Shown in pieces: positions 11,579-21,402 of a DNA stretch of 64,000 bases. The notes beneath the pieces are model-generated. The model saw only the letters and a program-made list of their open reading frames with translations, ran no database searches and was not told where the DNA came from. Numbering within the stretch: position 1 is the first letter of the stretch; every line of letters starts with the position of its first letter. The DNA is from Platerodrilus igneus. Lineage: Eukaryota; Arthropoda; Insecta; Coleoptera; Lycidae. Both the position numbers and the translations under genes were made by a program. The stretch covers positions 15,036,001 through 15,100,000 of the forward strand of contig JARFIW010001469.1 in NCBI GenBank assembly GCA_036346225.1, read 5' to 3'.

Positions 11579-13500
11579 TCTGTCACTACGAAGCATTGAC
11601 GACGTAACCCAAAGCAACCAGAACACCATATTTTGAAGCCGTAGACAAATGTACTAGAATCGAATATATGTTAATTCAGTGTATCTAAATTGTACTCAAA
11701 CATTTTATTAAAAAAAATGTTTATTTAATTTTCAATTAGAATGTTAGATCTATTTCCTTTTCATTTTAAGACCTGCCAAATTTAGTTGTATTTCCATCTT
11801 TAATTGATCTATCACCAGCGTGTATTCCTTGTTTTTTAAATCAAATATCTTGTAAACGCAAACTGTACATGAAAATTATTTATCACTAGTGTGTTTTCTC
11901 ATATGTTTTTTTAAATTTCCCGAATCAAATGCTTTGTAATCACAAATTGTACAGGCATATGGTTTATCGCCAAAATGTGTTCTTATATGTCTTTTTAGAC
12001 AGCCCACTCGAGATGTTTTATAATCACAAATCTTACATGAATATGGTTTATAGCCAGTATGTGATCTCACATGTATTCCTAGACTAGATTTTCTAAATGT
12101 TTCATAATTACAAACCGCACAGGCATATGGTTTAACGCCAGAATGTGCTCTCATATGACTTCTTAGACTGCTCACTTGAGATACTTTATAATCGCAAACG
12201 TTACATGAAAATACTTTATCGCCAGTATGTAACATCACATGCATTTTTATACTACTTTTTGCAGATGCTTTATAATCACAAACCGCACAAGCATATGGTT
12301 TATCGCCAGTATGTGTTCTCATATGCATTTTTAAAGAAGTCAATCGAGATGATTTGTAATCACATATCATACATGAAAATGGTTTATTACTAATATGTGT
12401 TATCAAGTGTTCTTTGAAATTACGGATTTCCTGTGTTTTGTCGTCGGCATGAATTTTCATATGTGCTTTTAAACTGAAATTCTGAGATGCTTTGTATTCA
12501 CAAATCGTGCATGCATATGGTTTATCGCCAGTATGTGTTCTCATATGTTTTTTTAAATTACCTATTTGAGATGCTTTGTAATCACAAACCATACATGCAC
12601 GTAGTTTGTCGCCAGTATGTGTTCTCATATGCATCATTAAGTTGGGTTTATGAGATGATTTGAAATCACATGTCGTACATGCAAACGGTTTATCACCCAA
12701 ATGAGACTTCAAATGTCTTTTTAAATTTGTCATTTCAATTGCTTTGTAATTACACATCATGCAAGAAAATGGTTTATCACCTGTATGTGTTCTCATGTGT
12801 ATTTTTATACGGCTTGATCGAGACGCTTTGTAATTACAAACCGTACATGCATATGGTTTATCGCCAGTATGCACTCTCATATGCATTGTGAAAGAACTCA
12901 TATGAGATGATTTGAAATCGCAAATCGTACATGAATAAGGCTTATCCCCAGTATGTGTTCTTATATGTACTTTTAAACTACTCATTCGAGATGTTTTATA
13001 ATTACAAACCATACATGACAATAATTTGTCACGATTAAGTGTTCTCTTATGTATTGTTAGTTTGTCCACTGGAGATGTTCTATTATCGCAAGCAAATGAA
13101 AATGGTTTAGCATGCGTTGTCATATGCTGGATCAGTTTTCCTTTCTTTATTGTTTTATAGTTACATGTATCGCAACAGAGAAGATTAGTACTTTTACTGA
13201 AGAACTCTGAAGTATTTGCAACCTCGTATCTGCTAGTTGGGGACACAAAATTAAAAAATAAGTGCGGTTCATTTTCTTCAGGTAATTTGATCAAAGTATC
13301 AAGTCTGTCCCCGATATTTACGCCTTCAAATTTGTTCTCATGTGATGGAGATACACTTATTTTTATATCACTGTCCATGTTGTAAGTAACCTTTATTTAT
13401 AGGTATAGGTTTTTAATTCTTAGGCTTCCAACAGGTATCGCTTTGCAAAAATTAATTCTAGTTGGTTGAGAAACTTGAGTGTATTTATATATGCCCTGTA
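11579..13500 (-). repeat. Zinc-finger duplication block, copy 1
   Basis: This block is collinear with 33766-35697. The shared edges are TCTGTCACTA on the left and a GCCCTG phrase on the right. Homology includes about 300 bp downstream of the ORF and about 120 bp upstream of its ATG, and then stops abruptly. There is no poly(A) at the 3' side, which argues against a simple retrocopy. Confidence 0.75.
11876..13378 (-). CDS. C2H2 zinc-finger protein, copy 1 (500 aa)
   Basis: A poly-zinc-finger protein, presumably a nuclear DNA-binding regulator. After an acidic N-terminal region of about 65 residues come sixteen finger units: fourteen keep the C-X2-C-X12-H-X3-H pattern and most are joined by TGDKP-type linkers. 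Unit 2 (about residues 93-115) has lost its first Cys and last His, and unit 10 (about 325-340) has lost both Cys. Most fingers carry a CDYK or CNYK core, so the protein grew by internal duplication. The ATG is supported because the paralogue at 34074-35576 starts and stops at the same codons. The ORF is a single exon. After the TAA, another finger (FSCTVCVYK) continues in frame, so the present stop is secondary. A domesticated or element-borne gene is possible. Confidence 0.85.
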   Translation of the reverse strand: MDSDIKISVSPSHENKFEGVNIGDRLDTLIKLPEENEPHLFFNFVSPTSRYEVANTSEFFSKSTNLLCCDTCNYKTIKKGKLIQHMTTHAKPFSFACDNRTSPVDKLTIHKRTLNRDKLLSCMVCNYKTSRMSSLKVHIRTHTGDKPYSCTICDFKSSHMSSFTMHMRVHTGDKPYACTVCNYKASRSSRIKIHMRTHTGDKPFSCMMCNYKAIEMTNLKRHLKSHLGDKPFACTTCDFKSSHKPNLMMHMRTHTGDKLRACMVCDYKASQIGNLKKHMRTHTGDKPYACTICEYKASQNFSLKAHMKIHADDKTQEIRNFKEHLITHISNKPFSCMICDYKSSRLTSLKMHMRTHTGDKPYACAVCDYKASAKSSIKMHVMLHTGDKVFSCNVCDYKVSQVSSLRSHMRAHSGVKPYACAVCNYETFRKSSLGIHVRSHTGYKPYSCKICDYKTSRVGCLKRHIRTHFGDKPYACTICDYKAFDSGNLKKHMRKHTSDK

Positions 13501-14261
13501 CCCGTTTCTATTTCGCAATTCGTAAAAATTAAAACCCATTATCTTTATGATTATGTTCACAGTGCACAAACATGATAGTTACAATTACGTGATTGTTACG
13601 AATAATCGCAGCTGTTCGTAGAAAGTTAAAATTATTCAACTTTATGTTTGTATAGCGTTTAAGGTTGGTAATCATTTTAGTTCCTTTTATTCCAGCAAAA
13701 ATCACTGATAGTACTTTAGCCTTTAGTAGTATAAATATATTATTCATTTGTATCTTGTATTTTATTAAAACGGGTTATCAAGTTGCAGATATTATTCACC
13801 TATTTGTTATTTAATCCAGCATAAAAATTATAAATCTTATTACTTTGAATAATGGAAGATAAATAAAATTTAGGTGTTCAACTGCTAATTAACTTAGTGG
13901 GTAATTTTCAATATCTATATTCAACATGCGACAAGAATTAGTCAGGATACGTAGTCTTGAATATAAATATTAAAACTACCATGGCCAACTCTAACAATAT
14001 TCCTTCTTGTTAACAGAGGAAGCCATGCCCAAATCTCAACTCAAATACACCATCATTTGTATAGAAAAATAAAACCTGGCCATTTGTTTGGAATTAAACA
14101 CCTTATTGTCTAGGGGTTATTCCGATAAATTTGTTTTAAATAAAATCGTAAAAAATAGGAAAAACAAACTTTGTGTTATATATAAAAGTACATTTTTTAT
14201 TATTTATTTGTACAATCTAGATTGTATTTAACTAGGTAAGCATAGTGTTTTAGTGTAGTAC
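13501..14261. other. No recognised gene
   Basis: AT-rich. The 72-codon minus-strand ORF here has no recognisable motif and no counterpart beside the second zinc-finger copy, so it is not annotated. Confidence 0.4.
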
Positions 14262-15227
14262 TTAAACGTTGCGTTTCCTCTTCAATTTCGGCAATAATTG
14301 GTTATTTGATTTACAATAATTTTCAACTCAAATCCCTTGCTAATTAATTATCCGTTTATTTAAACTCCATGTCCACAGTTAAATAAAAGTGTCGAACCAT
14401 AATTAAAAAGAAATACGCTGGCTAAATTTTCAACTAAAATTCACTTTGCTTCTCAAACGAAACTTTATTCGATAAATTAAATATCCTGTATATTTTACTT
14501 GATTAATACTTCCGCTAATTATGAATAAATTCTACTTCCCAGAATTCCCTAATGTAAAGTTTACGCTATACTCATTTAGTCGATAACGTGTTCCAAGTAT
14601 CCGATAATTGTTTCTTATGTGCTTTCCATCGGAAGAATTCGTCGAATTAAAGCTGCGTATTATCTCAATATAAACTGTGTTTTGTCAAGTTAATTCTGAA
14701 TAGAAAGATTACTTTGAACTCTGTCACTGGCTAAACGAAATTGATTTTATTTGCTTTCCAATCTACACAACGGAGACACGTGTAGAAATGTTTAGTTGTT
14801 TCCGTTTTTTGTTAAGAAAATTTCGCGCACGCAACACGGTGTGGTGCGTATTTAGGGTTTTTAAAAAATTGTATTTTCGTCGAAATTAAATTAATTTTTA
14901 CTGGTAATTGCTCAAGGATCTTCCGGTGGCTTTAAAGCCACGATGAATGGTCGTTCCTGGATGTAATGGGAGGCCAAGTGCTTTTTTTCTGGGTGTAGGC
15001 CCACCTACTCGTTGCTGTGGACCAGCTAGTGATTCAACCCCGACGTCGACAACTTCGAGGGTGTGTTTTCTTTTTCCATCATTTACGATTGCGCCCATAT
15101 CGGTTGGGATTTCCGGTTTAAACTCGTGCATTGACAAATTTAATTCTTATCTACAAAAATGATTGAACTATTTTGGTATTTATTGCCATTATATTAATGC
15201 ATCACTATTTGCTTTTAAATAACTAAA
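14262..15227. repeat. Unidentified repeat X, copy 1
   Basis: Collinear in the same orientation with 31388-32231. Shared phrases include ACTTCCGCTAATTA, GTAAAGTTTACGCTA, CAACCCCGACGT and AACTTCGAGGGTG, and both end at AAATAACTAAAA. A 79-codon minus-strand ORF in this copy (14898-15137) is not preserved in the other, so coding is doubtful. It could be an LTR or a non-autonomous element, but no terminal repeats were identified. Confidence 0.65.
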
Positions 15228-15481
15228 AATATGCTACTTATTAATGTGAAAATGGTTTAAAGACTTGCTGGCATATTTAAAACGTTGTTGCCATTATATT
15301 TATAGCTGTAGGTTGGTTGTTTTAACATTACCAGAGTCTATGTGAAGTGTCCTAATATTATGAGTACTAAACTAAAGTTTGATGTCTGGTATGGCAACAC
15401 CCTACGCAATGTGCAAGGGAATACTCTTCTGGTGCTCTAAACAGATCTTGCTATTTTTCACCAACAACGTCAAATCTCGCC

Positions 15482-15664
15482 TTAGCGAAACCACCATACG
15501 CCGCCATAAAAACTCTCATAATCTACATTTGGCTCATGATTAATAACTCGTCGAACACCATTCTTATTATTCCAGCCTTCCTGGTTGTTGCCAGCGTAGG
15601 ATGTTAAACGGTCAAAGTATACCACTTTCGGTTTACCACGGGGAGATCTTCTGATCCGGTACAC
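15482..15664 (-). pseudogene. LTR-retrotransposon integrase C-terminal fragment
   Basis: A 60-codon open stretch begins with YRIRRSPRGKPKVVYFDRL, the phrase that closes many gypsy integrases, where the chain after the GPY-like motif ends in a VVHLDRLAPY-type sequence. Upstream sequence toward 15690 is cut off by the hairpin next to the Polinton, so the rest of pol is absent. Confidence 0.6.
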
Positions 15665-15691
15665 TACATCGTTAATAGTGGAGTAAGGCCA

Positions 15692-15762
15692 GTCCTAATT
15701 CAAAACGTGTTCAGACGTATTTTACATATGTAAAATACACGTGCACCGTTTTGAATTAGGAC
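15692..15762. repeat. Hairpin next to the Polinton end
   Basis: Sixteen-base arms GTCCTAATTCAAAACG and CGTTTTGAATTAGGAC enclose a perfect 22-bp palindrome centred on CATATG (15717-15738). The arm sequence occurs a third time at 15867-15882, directly joined to the Polinton terminal repeat. Between them, TTCAATGTAAAATA is repeated three times (near 15778, 15802 and 15843). Confidence 0.8.
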
Positions 15763-15880
15763 CAACCTATATAATTCAATGTAAAATAGTTGCGAAAACA
15801 TTTCAATGTAAAATAATTGTGAAAACATGAATTCTTATATACTTTCAATGTAAAATACTTGTAGGCACGTTTTGAATTAG

Positions 15881-16229
15881 GATCGGCTTTATATTACTTT
15901 CAATGAAACATACATCAAAACACACGTATGTTGAAAAATGTAAGTGCAGAGAAAATGTGTGTAGATGTTTTGAATTTGGTTTTCTAGCGAGAAGTTATAA
16001 AGTATGACAGATGCAAAATATCGCATTCAAGTCAATTGTGTTTAATTAAAGTGGATTCTGATTTATGTTTTTTATTTATGTTTAGAGTCTGCAAATACAC
16101 ATGGGCCGGTTTCAATTCAAAATGTGTTCACTCTTGTGATAGGTTGAAAAGTGGGTTGGCAAAGTACGCAGATGGTGGTAATCTGCTATATAAGGAGATT
16201 GCTTTTAATATTAATTTAATTAGTCGAAG
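15881..16229 (+). repeat. Polinton left terminal inverted repeat
   Basis: About 350 bp from CGGCTTTATATTACTTTCAA to TTAATTAGTCGAAG, inverse-complementary to 29542-29884 with a few substitutions and small indels. Outside it, GTTTTGAA at 15869 also has an inverted partner at 29889-29896. Confidence 0.9.
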
Positions 16230-16255
16230 TTTACTGCATATATTTACATACAAAC

Positions 16256-16755
16256 ATGTATATAATTGATATTCAGGGATTTAAATACAAGAAAAACGAG
16301 TTTGTGTGCAAAGAAATTGCGGTTTTGGACTTGTTGAAAGGTGATGTTTGGCATCAAATTTTTAAACTGCCAATGCAGTCCAGTTGTTTGAGTCAAGATC
16401 ATAAAAACATAAAGACTGGGTGACAAGGAATATTTATGGTTTTTCTTGGGATGAATCTTCAACGGTTGGAATGGTGTCATCATATATAGCGCTTTATTTG
16501 AAGCAAATTATCCGACCCGGTAAAGAAGTATTTGTGAAGGGTCTAGAAAAGAAGAAATTGATTGAAACATATCTAATACAAAACTTTGTAACTGATATGC
16601 TTGCATTAGGTTGTCCTAAGCTATCGGAGTTAAAAATCAACAATCGTTTAAAATATAACATCCATTGTTGTAGACACAGCAATAATAATTTTCAATGCGC
16701 AAAACAAAATACCTTTTTATTAAAAGAATGGCTTGATAATAATAAAAAACAATAG
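16256..16755 (+). pseudogene. Polinton protein of unknown function, frameshifted
   Basis: The first gene inside the left repeat. The first frame starts with MYIIDIQGF at 16256 and stops after about 55 codons; a second frame from about 16420 carries RNIYGFSWDE, FVKGLEKKK and, near the end, FQCAKQNTFLLKEWL. These phrases match, from memory, a roughly 150-190-residue protein that often lies near the end of insect Polintons and has no assigned function. A single-base change around 16410-16420 separates the two frames. It is read away from the terminus toward the integrase, whose stop lies 130 bp downstream on the other strand. I cannot assign a biochemical role. Confidence 0.7.
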
Positions 16756-16884
16756 AAAGATTTTGTCTGTATTATTTATTTTAATATAATTTTACAATGT
16801 TAGCCTTATTAACTATTATTATAACAACTTCTAGCAAACATTATTTTTATTGATCCAGCTATTGTGTACGTTAGAGAAGCCTAA

Positions 16885-17778
16885 CTATTTTACAAAGACT
16901 TTCTTTCCACTCTTTCTTAGGACTTTTTCTACCAGGTAAATTCCTGGATGTTTAACCTTTTGCAACTCCGTTTCATAAAATGTACCTTTGATTTCTTTCT
17001 CGTCTTGATCTTCTAATATATATGTTGTCGGATTGGTTACGTTTACCTTTTTAATCTTAAAATTTCATTTGACCAGTTTGGCGTGTAACCTTTCGTAAAT
17101 GCTTCCTGTGTTTACTAATCCTCACACTGTCTTTTATTGAATATTTTGGTATTTTGGTTGCAAGTTTGATGTGGGGTAAATGATGATTTAAGAATAGTTT
17201 TTTCATTTGATTTATCAACTTTTACAGGTTTGACTCCGATAGTATTGTGGACTGTATTGTTGTATTGTTGTATTGTTTCACAATATCGCTTAAATTTTTT
17301 ATCCAATTGTAAGAACCGTTCAGGTTAAACAAGCGCCACATTTTTCCCTTTAAAGTTCTAATTACACGTTCCACAATGCATGCTTTCTTTGTAAAAAAAA
17401 CACTATAATGGTTTATGCCATATGTCTGCATTAAGGATTGAAAGTGTTTGTTATAATATTCTTTACCAAAATCAGACTGCAAATTTCTTGGTGGATTTTA
17501 AATTTATTTAAAATTGTTTTCATTGCAGCAGTAACATCAATACCCGTTTTACTTTTAAGTGGTACAGCCCATACGTATTTGGAGAAACAATCAATAACTA
17601 CTAAAATGTACTTAAATCCTTTGTTTGTTTGTGAATATGGTAGCATTTCAATCAAATCGGACTGAAGAAGGTCATTTAAAACTTTTACTATCACTTTGCG
17701 TGTCTTGAAATTTATTCTTGCTGGTTTATGAAGTTCATTTACTATATCCTCTTTCACTTTTGATTGAGCAACTATCAT
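16885..17778 (-). pseudogene. Polinton integrase with chromodomain, frameshifted
   Basis: A retroviral-type DDE integrase that would insert the element. The catalytic triad is recognisable: Asp in VVIDCFSKY (about 17590), Asp in LQSDFGKEYYN (about 17475) and Glu in IVERVIRT (about 17360). Further on, between about 17100 and 16885, the C-terminal DNA-binding segment and a chromodomain-like stretch (FYETELQKVKHPGIYLVEK) are readable. At least three frame changes split it: near 17460, near 17290-17310 and near 17060-17070. The upstream zinc-binding part is not evident. The gene is convergent with the unknown gene at 16256-16755. Confidence 0.88.
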
Positions 17779-17973
17779 AATACTTTTTCTAATCAGGATT
17801 TATTAAATACAATTAATAAATACTTCTATGTTTGAATGTCGTGGGCTCCACTTGCTTTGAAAGAAACTTTTAATATAAAATCAAGAAACATTGTGGTATT
17901 GTTTATGATAGCACCGCTGTCACGAAAGCTGATTACATCCATACGTTTAAGCAAAATCCTTGTAACTGTGCAA

Positions 17974-18267
17974 TTACATAACTTTTTCGTTTATAAGAAT
18001 TTCAATGTCTTGCGGGTATCCTTTAATATTCTCAATGACTGCTTCCTCATAAGAAAATTCATAATTATGTTTAATGTTGAAAATAAGGAATGTCTTGTCA
18101 CCATCGAGGAATGTATTAGAGTAAAACGTTGCTACTACCGTGTAATGTAGCACATGTAACTTATACTCAATCAAGATTTCAAAACCTTCATTTTTGTTTT
18201 CATATTCCTGTTCAGTTATATCTATTTTACGGTTATGTAAGTGCCTTCCAAATTTGTCAATTGTCAT
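17974..18267 (-). CDS. Small Polinton protein of unknown function (97 aa)
   Basis: An intact 97-codon frame starting MTIDKFGRHL and ending with NEKVM. It begins where the preceding gene stops (TGA at 18269-18271 overlaps or abuts its ATG at 18265-18267), as in tightly packed leftward Polinton genes. The N-terminal phrase resembles the start of a longer protein seen in related elements, so this may be a truncated form. No signal peptide, membrane segment or known catalytic motif is visible. Confidence 0.5.
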   Translation of the reverse strand: MTIDKFGRHLHNRKIDITEQEYENKNEGFEILIEYKLHVLHYTVVATFYSNTFLDGDKTFLIFNIKHNYEFSYEEAVIENIKGYPQDIEILINEKVM

Positions 18268-18268
18268 A

Positions 18269-19260
18269 TCATCTAATCACTTTCGCCTCACGCAATTCTT
18301 CAATGATCGAATTTATTTCGTTGCCGTGACCTGTGTGTCCAGCAGTCTGAGATGAAACTAAAAGTCGTAATCTATCAACAAGTTCATTGGGATCATTCAA
18401 TATAAATAATCTATAGCGTTATTTGATACTTCCATTGTCATACCGTCTCCAAGACGCTTTCTATAGGGTAATGTTCTAGGTCTACGGGGTGTTTGGGAAG
18501 TATGTTTAATGTAGATATTATATTTTGTATTTATATGAATTATTACCCTGAATTTGTTCTGTTTCAGAATAATATCTTCTATTAGCATTTGTTCTTTTCA
18601 CAATATCAAGGTACGACTTTAGATCTTGCGATGACTGTACCCGACAGGATATTTTTAAACAGTAGTTCGTATAATCCAGGAGTACCTTTATATTTCAAAT
18701 CATTTATAAGAACATTTTCATCATCCAACTTGAAATTCAAATTGCCTATCATAAGACCATTTGAATCAGGGTTAAACCTAATACCGTATTTATGATCAAA
18801 TTCGTTCTTAACATCTTTAAACATATTGTAAATATATTCTCGAGGTAGCGGATGCAACTGTTCGAGATAATGTGTCATATATGGTGAATCGTCAAAGCTT
18901 TGTTTATATACCTGGGCTTCTTGGGCATTTCGATTAACTTCTGCTTCGTATTCATTCTCAACATCATCATCATCATCTTCCTCTATGACATCATTTTTTA
19001 TATTCGGTATATGCTGAGCAATAACCGGCGAATCAATATAGTCAACGTTCCTTTCTAGCAATTTAGGTTTAATTTTTTTTACACTGCTATGAGGCAGTTC
19101 TTCTTCTTCTTCTTTAAATTTTCTTTCTTTACCGCACTTTCCCCATCTAGTTTATTAGCAATAGTTTCTAATCGCGATGTTATGGGTAAGATTGATTCCA
19201 CTTGGACGACTTCATTATCTTTTAACTGGCGCAATTTGTTTTTACAATGTTTCTTTTCTT
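18269..19260 (-). pseudogene. Conserved Polinton protein of unknown function, frameshifted
   Basis: Pieces in different frames line up as one protein of about 300 residues: a Lys-rich N-terminal part (about 19260-19070), an acidic stretch with EEDDDDD near 18975, then YKGTPGLYELLF near 18680, SYKYKI-like residues near 18540 and a C-terminal part with DPNELVDRLRLL and IIEELREA (about 18395-18280). These phrases are characteristic of an uncharacterised protein common in insect Polintons. Its function is not known to me. Breaks occur near 19070, 18600 and 18395. It lies between the ATPase and the small 97-residue gene, all leftward. Confidence 0.7.
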
Positions 19261-19361
19261 AATTAAAATTTTTTAAGTTTTATCGCCTCCTTGTTCATTG
19301 CGTAAAAGTTTATTGTAATAAAAAATTCTTCGATACTAACAATACTTGCGTCTCTCAAGGT

Positions 19362-20059
19362 TTAAATATGTATGAAGTGATCAAAACCTATTCGGTACCT
19401 TCCTTGACCTGAATCACTATCTTTGTCTACAACTAAGAAACCGTATTTGTCTTGCCAACAAGCAGCACATATTTCACGGAATTTATCATACTTCATGTCA
19501 ATATTGATGTGATCGTCATATATGTGTTTTAAGTTTATTTATTATTTTTTTTCATCTTGTTTAAATAAAACTAAAAGATTAGCATTATCACGTAGTAAGT
19601 GCTTAGGTATACGAGTATAACTTTGACAAAGGTAAAACTGTCTACTTGTTTATGACGCCCCATACTAAAGTATTCCCTAATGATACCTTGTTTATCGCAA
19701 GCTACATCATCAAAAACAAATATAGAATTATTTCGAGCATCAGATGGTGATATAATATTATCAGAACTGGAAAATGTATAATATTTGATCCCTTTTATTG
19801 GTCGCAGTAGACTTTCAAGGTATTGATACTTTGGTTGATAAAGTGATTTAGAAAAAACATATACGTTTTCAAACTTTAAACTATTATGATGTTTTATCAA
19901 CCCAACCATAACGTTGGTTTTACCGCAATTTGATGGACCAACAACTAGACATCGAATAGATGAAGGCAGAAGAACGCTATGTTTTTTTTTAGCTAAGGAT
20001 TGCACGCCAATGTCATTATTGTTTATGGTTAAAGGTGTTGATTGTTTCACAACACGCAT
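19362..20059 (-). pseudogene. Polinton packaging ATPase (FtsK/HerA, A32-like), frameshifted
   Basis: An ATPase of the A32/FtsK-HerA type thought to pump DNA into capsids. Walker A is GPSNCGKT near 19930 and Walker B is SIFVFDD near 19720. I chose the Met at 20059 rather than the upstream one because the longer version would read through a TA microsatellite. After GRHKQVDSF, a frame change near 19640 interrupts it; the continuation CQSYTRIPKHLLRDNANLL is readable in another frame, and a further shift near 19535 precedes the C-terminal part with YGFLVVDKD and GRYRIGFDHF. Confidence 0.85.
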
Positions 20060-20094
20060 GTTTGCAAGTACTAAATTCGATTGTAAAAAAGTGG

Positions 20095-20098
<4 letters not shown>

Positions 20099-20125
<27 letters not shown>
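20099..20125. repeat. (TA)n microsatellite upstream of the ATPase
   Basis: A short TA tract lies in the divergent space between the leftward ATPase and the rightward PLA2 gene. It could have grown from a TATA-type promoter, but this is only inference. Confidence 0.8.
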
Positions 20126-20130
<5 letters not shown>

Positions 20131-20210
20131 AACGGCGAGTATATAAAGAATCATTAATTCCCAATATTTTATTTATTTACTGCACAGCTTGAGAGGGCAG
20201 TTGTCCGCTA

Positions 20211-21046
20211 ATGATTACATATAATAATTCTAAAACTACTGGGAACGGACTGTTGAATACTGTAATTAACAATTTACCATTTGAAGCGCATATTCCGGGT
20301 TACAAATTTTGCGGTCCGGGTACAAAACTAATGAAACGGTTAGCTCGGGGAGACAAGGGAATACACAAGTTAGACGAGGCTTGTAAGGAGCACGATATTG
20401 CATACTCCAAAGAAAAGAACCTATCTAAACGCCATCAAGCAGATTCGAAGTTAGCTCAGTTAACTACAGAAAGACTAAATTCTGGTGACTCGTCTTTAGG
20501 TGAAAAAGTAGCAGCATTTGGAGTAGCTACCGCAATGAAACCTAAAGTGAAACTTGGTATGGATGCCTGTGCATCACTGAGAACAAAAAATATTAATAAA
20601 ATAAGAAAATTGATAAAGAAACGTAAAATAAGAAGTACGCTAGGTATTAAAAGTATTATCAAACAAGCACGTACAGCTTTAAAAAAGGCTAAAAGATCTA
20701 ATATTATGGATGCAATCAACATAGTAATTAAGGCCGCCAATACAGCAAAACAAAAGAAGCATATTAAATCAGCTCGTATTATATCAATTCCTAAAACAGA
20801 GGTTTTCTACCACTAATACCAATTTTTGCAGGCCTAAGCGCCCTTGGTACTCTTACTGGAGGTGCAGCTGCTGTTGCAAAAGCAGTTTCAGATACTAAAA
20901 TAGCTAAGGAACAACTAGCGGAAAAACAACGTCATAACAAGGCAATGGAGGACATTGCAGTGGGAAACGGCATGTACATCAAACCTTATAAAAAAGGTTT
21001 TGGTCTTTTTTTAGCCCCTGCAAAACCTCAAAGGAACGCAACTTGA
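20211..21046 (+). pseudogene. PLA2-domain and pVI-like minor virion protein, frameshifted
   Basis: The N-terminal part carries a parvovirus-VP1-like phospholipase A2 domain: a calcium-loop phrase YKFCGPGT (about residue 33) and the catalytic His-Asp pair in LDEACKEHDIAY (about residues 57-68). A long Lys/Arg-rich stretch follows, then a stop at 20816. In another frame the sequence continues at once with FLPLIPIFAGLSALGTLTGG and an Ala-rich helix, and ends PYKKGFG near 21000. In related elements these appear to be one protein, resembling adenovirus pVI in hydrophobic and membrane-active character. Here a one-base change near 20800 separates the two parts. It starts the rightward virion-gene cluster and would act at entry or in the virion; this copy is broken. 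Confidence 0.8.
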
Positions 21047-21372
21047 TTTTACCTAATCGAGCACTAAGCAATGTAGAACTAATAGAGTTTGTTAAGCAAT
21101 TAGAAGTACCATATTTCCGTGGAGTGTTCATGAGAAACAATCTTCCCAAGAAAGTTAATTTAAAAGAATGTGGTATAATTAATTTAGATGGAATAGAAGG
21201 TTTAGGTACGCATTGGACCTCTTATAAAAAGTACGGTAGTAGCGCTATTTACTATGACAGCTACGGAAACCTGCGACCGCCAACAAAGTTGATAAGTTAT
21301 TTGAATAGCGGGGGTAAATCTAAAATTATTTATAAGATTAACCAAGAACAATCGTATGCTTACAATTTCTAA
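21043..21372 (+). pseudogene. Adenain-type cysteine protease, C-terminally truncated
   Basis: A maturation protease of the adenovirus/Polinton family (C5/C48-like). It opens LPNRALSNVEL, directly overlapping the stop of the preceding gene, with no ATG; TTG or an in-frame ATT is at the start. The catalytic His is in GTHWTSYKK (about residue 66) and an acidic residue in IYYDSYG. The family then has a Cys in a CGHLCLKF-like motif about 30 residues later. Here the frame ends with SYAYNF at 21372 and no such Cys follows before the next gene, so the enzyme is truncated by deletion or early stop. Confidence 0.85.
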
Positions 21373-21402
21373 GTAGTACATAGAACTGCGTACGAAGTTG
21401 TC

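Noticed and set aside
12145..12891. Plus-strand ORFs of 70-80 codons opposite the zinc-finger gene
   Set aside because: Repetitive antisense shadows of the finger repeats; the same shadow appears opposite the second copy.
14898..15137. 79-codon ORF inside repeat X as a gene
   Set aside because: The aligned part of the second repeat copy does not keep the frame.
18961..18985. CRISPR or other short regular repeat array
   Set aside because: The repeated CAT/TTC triplets near 18965 and 19100 are coding runs of Asp/Glu/Lys codons; no spaced repeats exist anywhere in the window.
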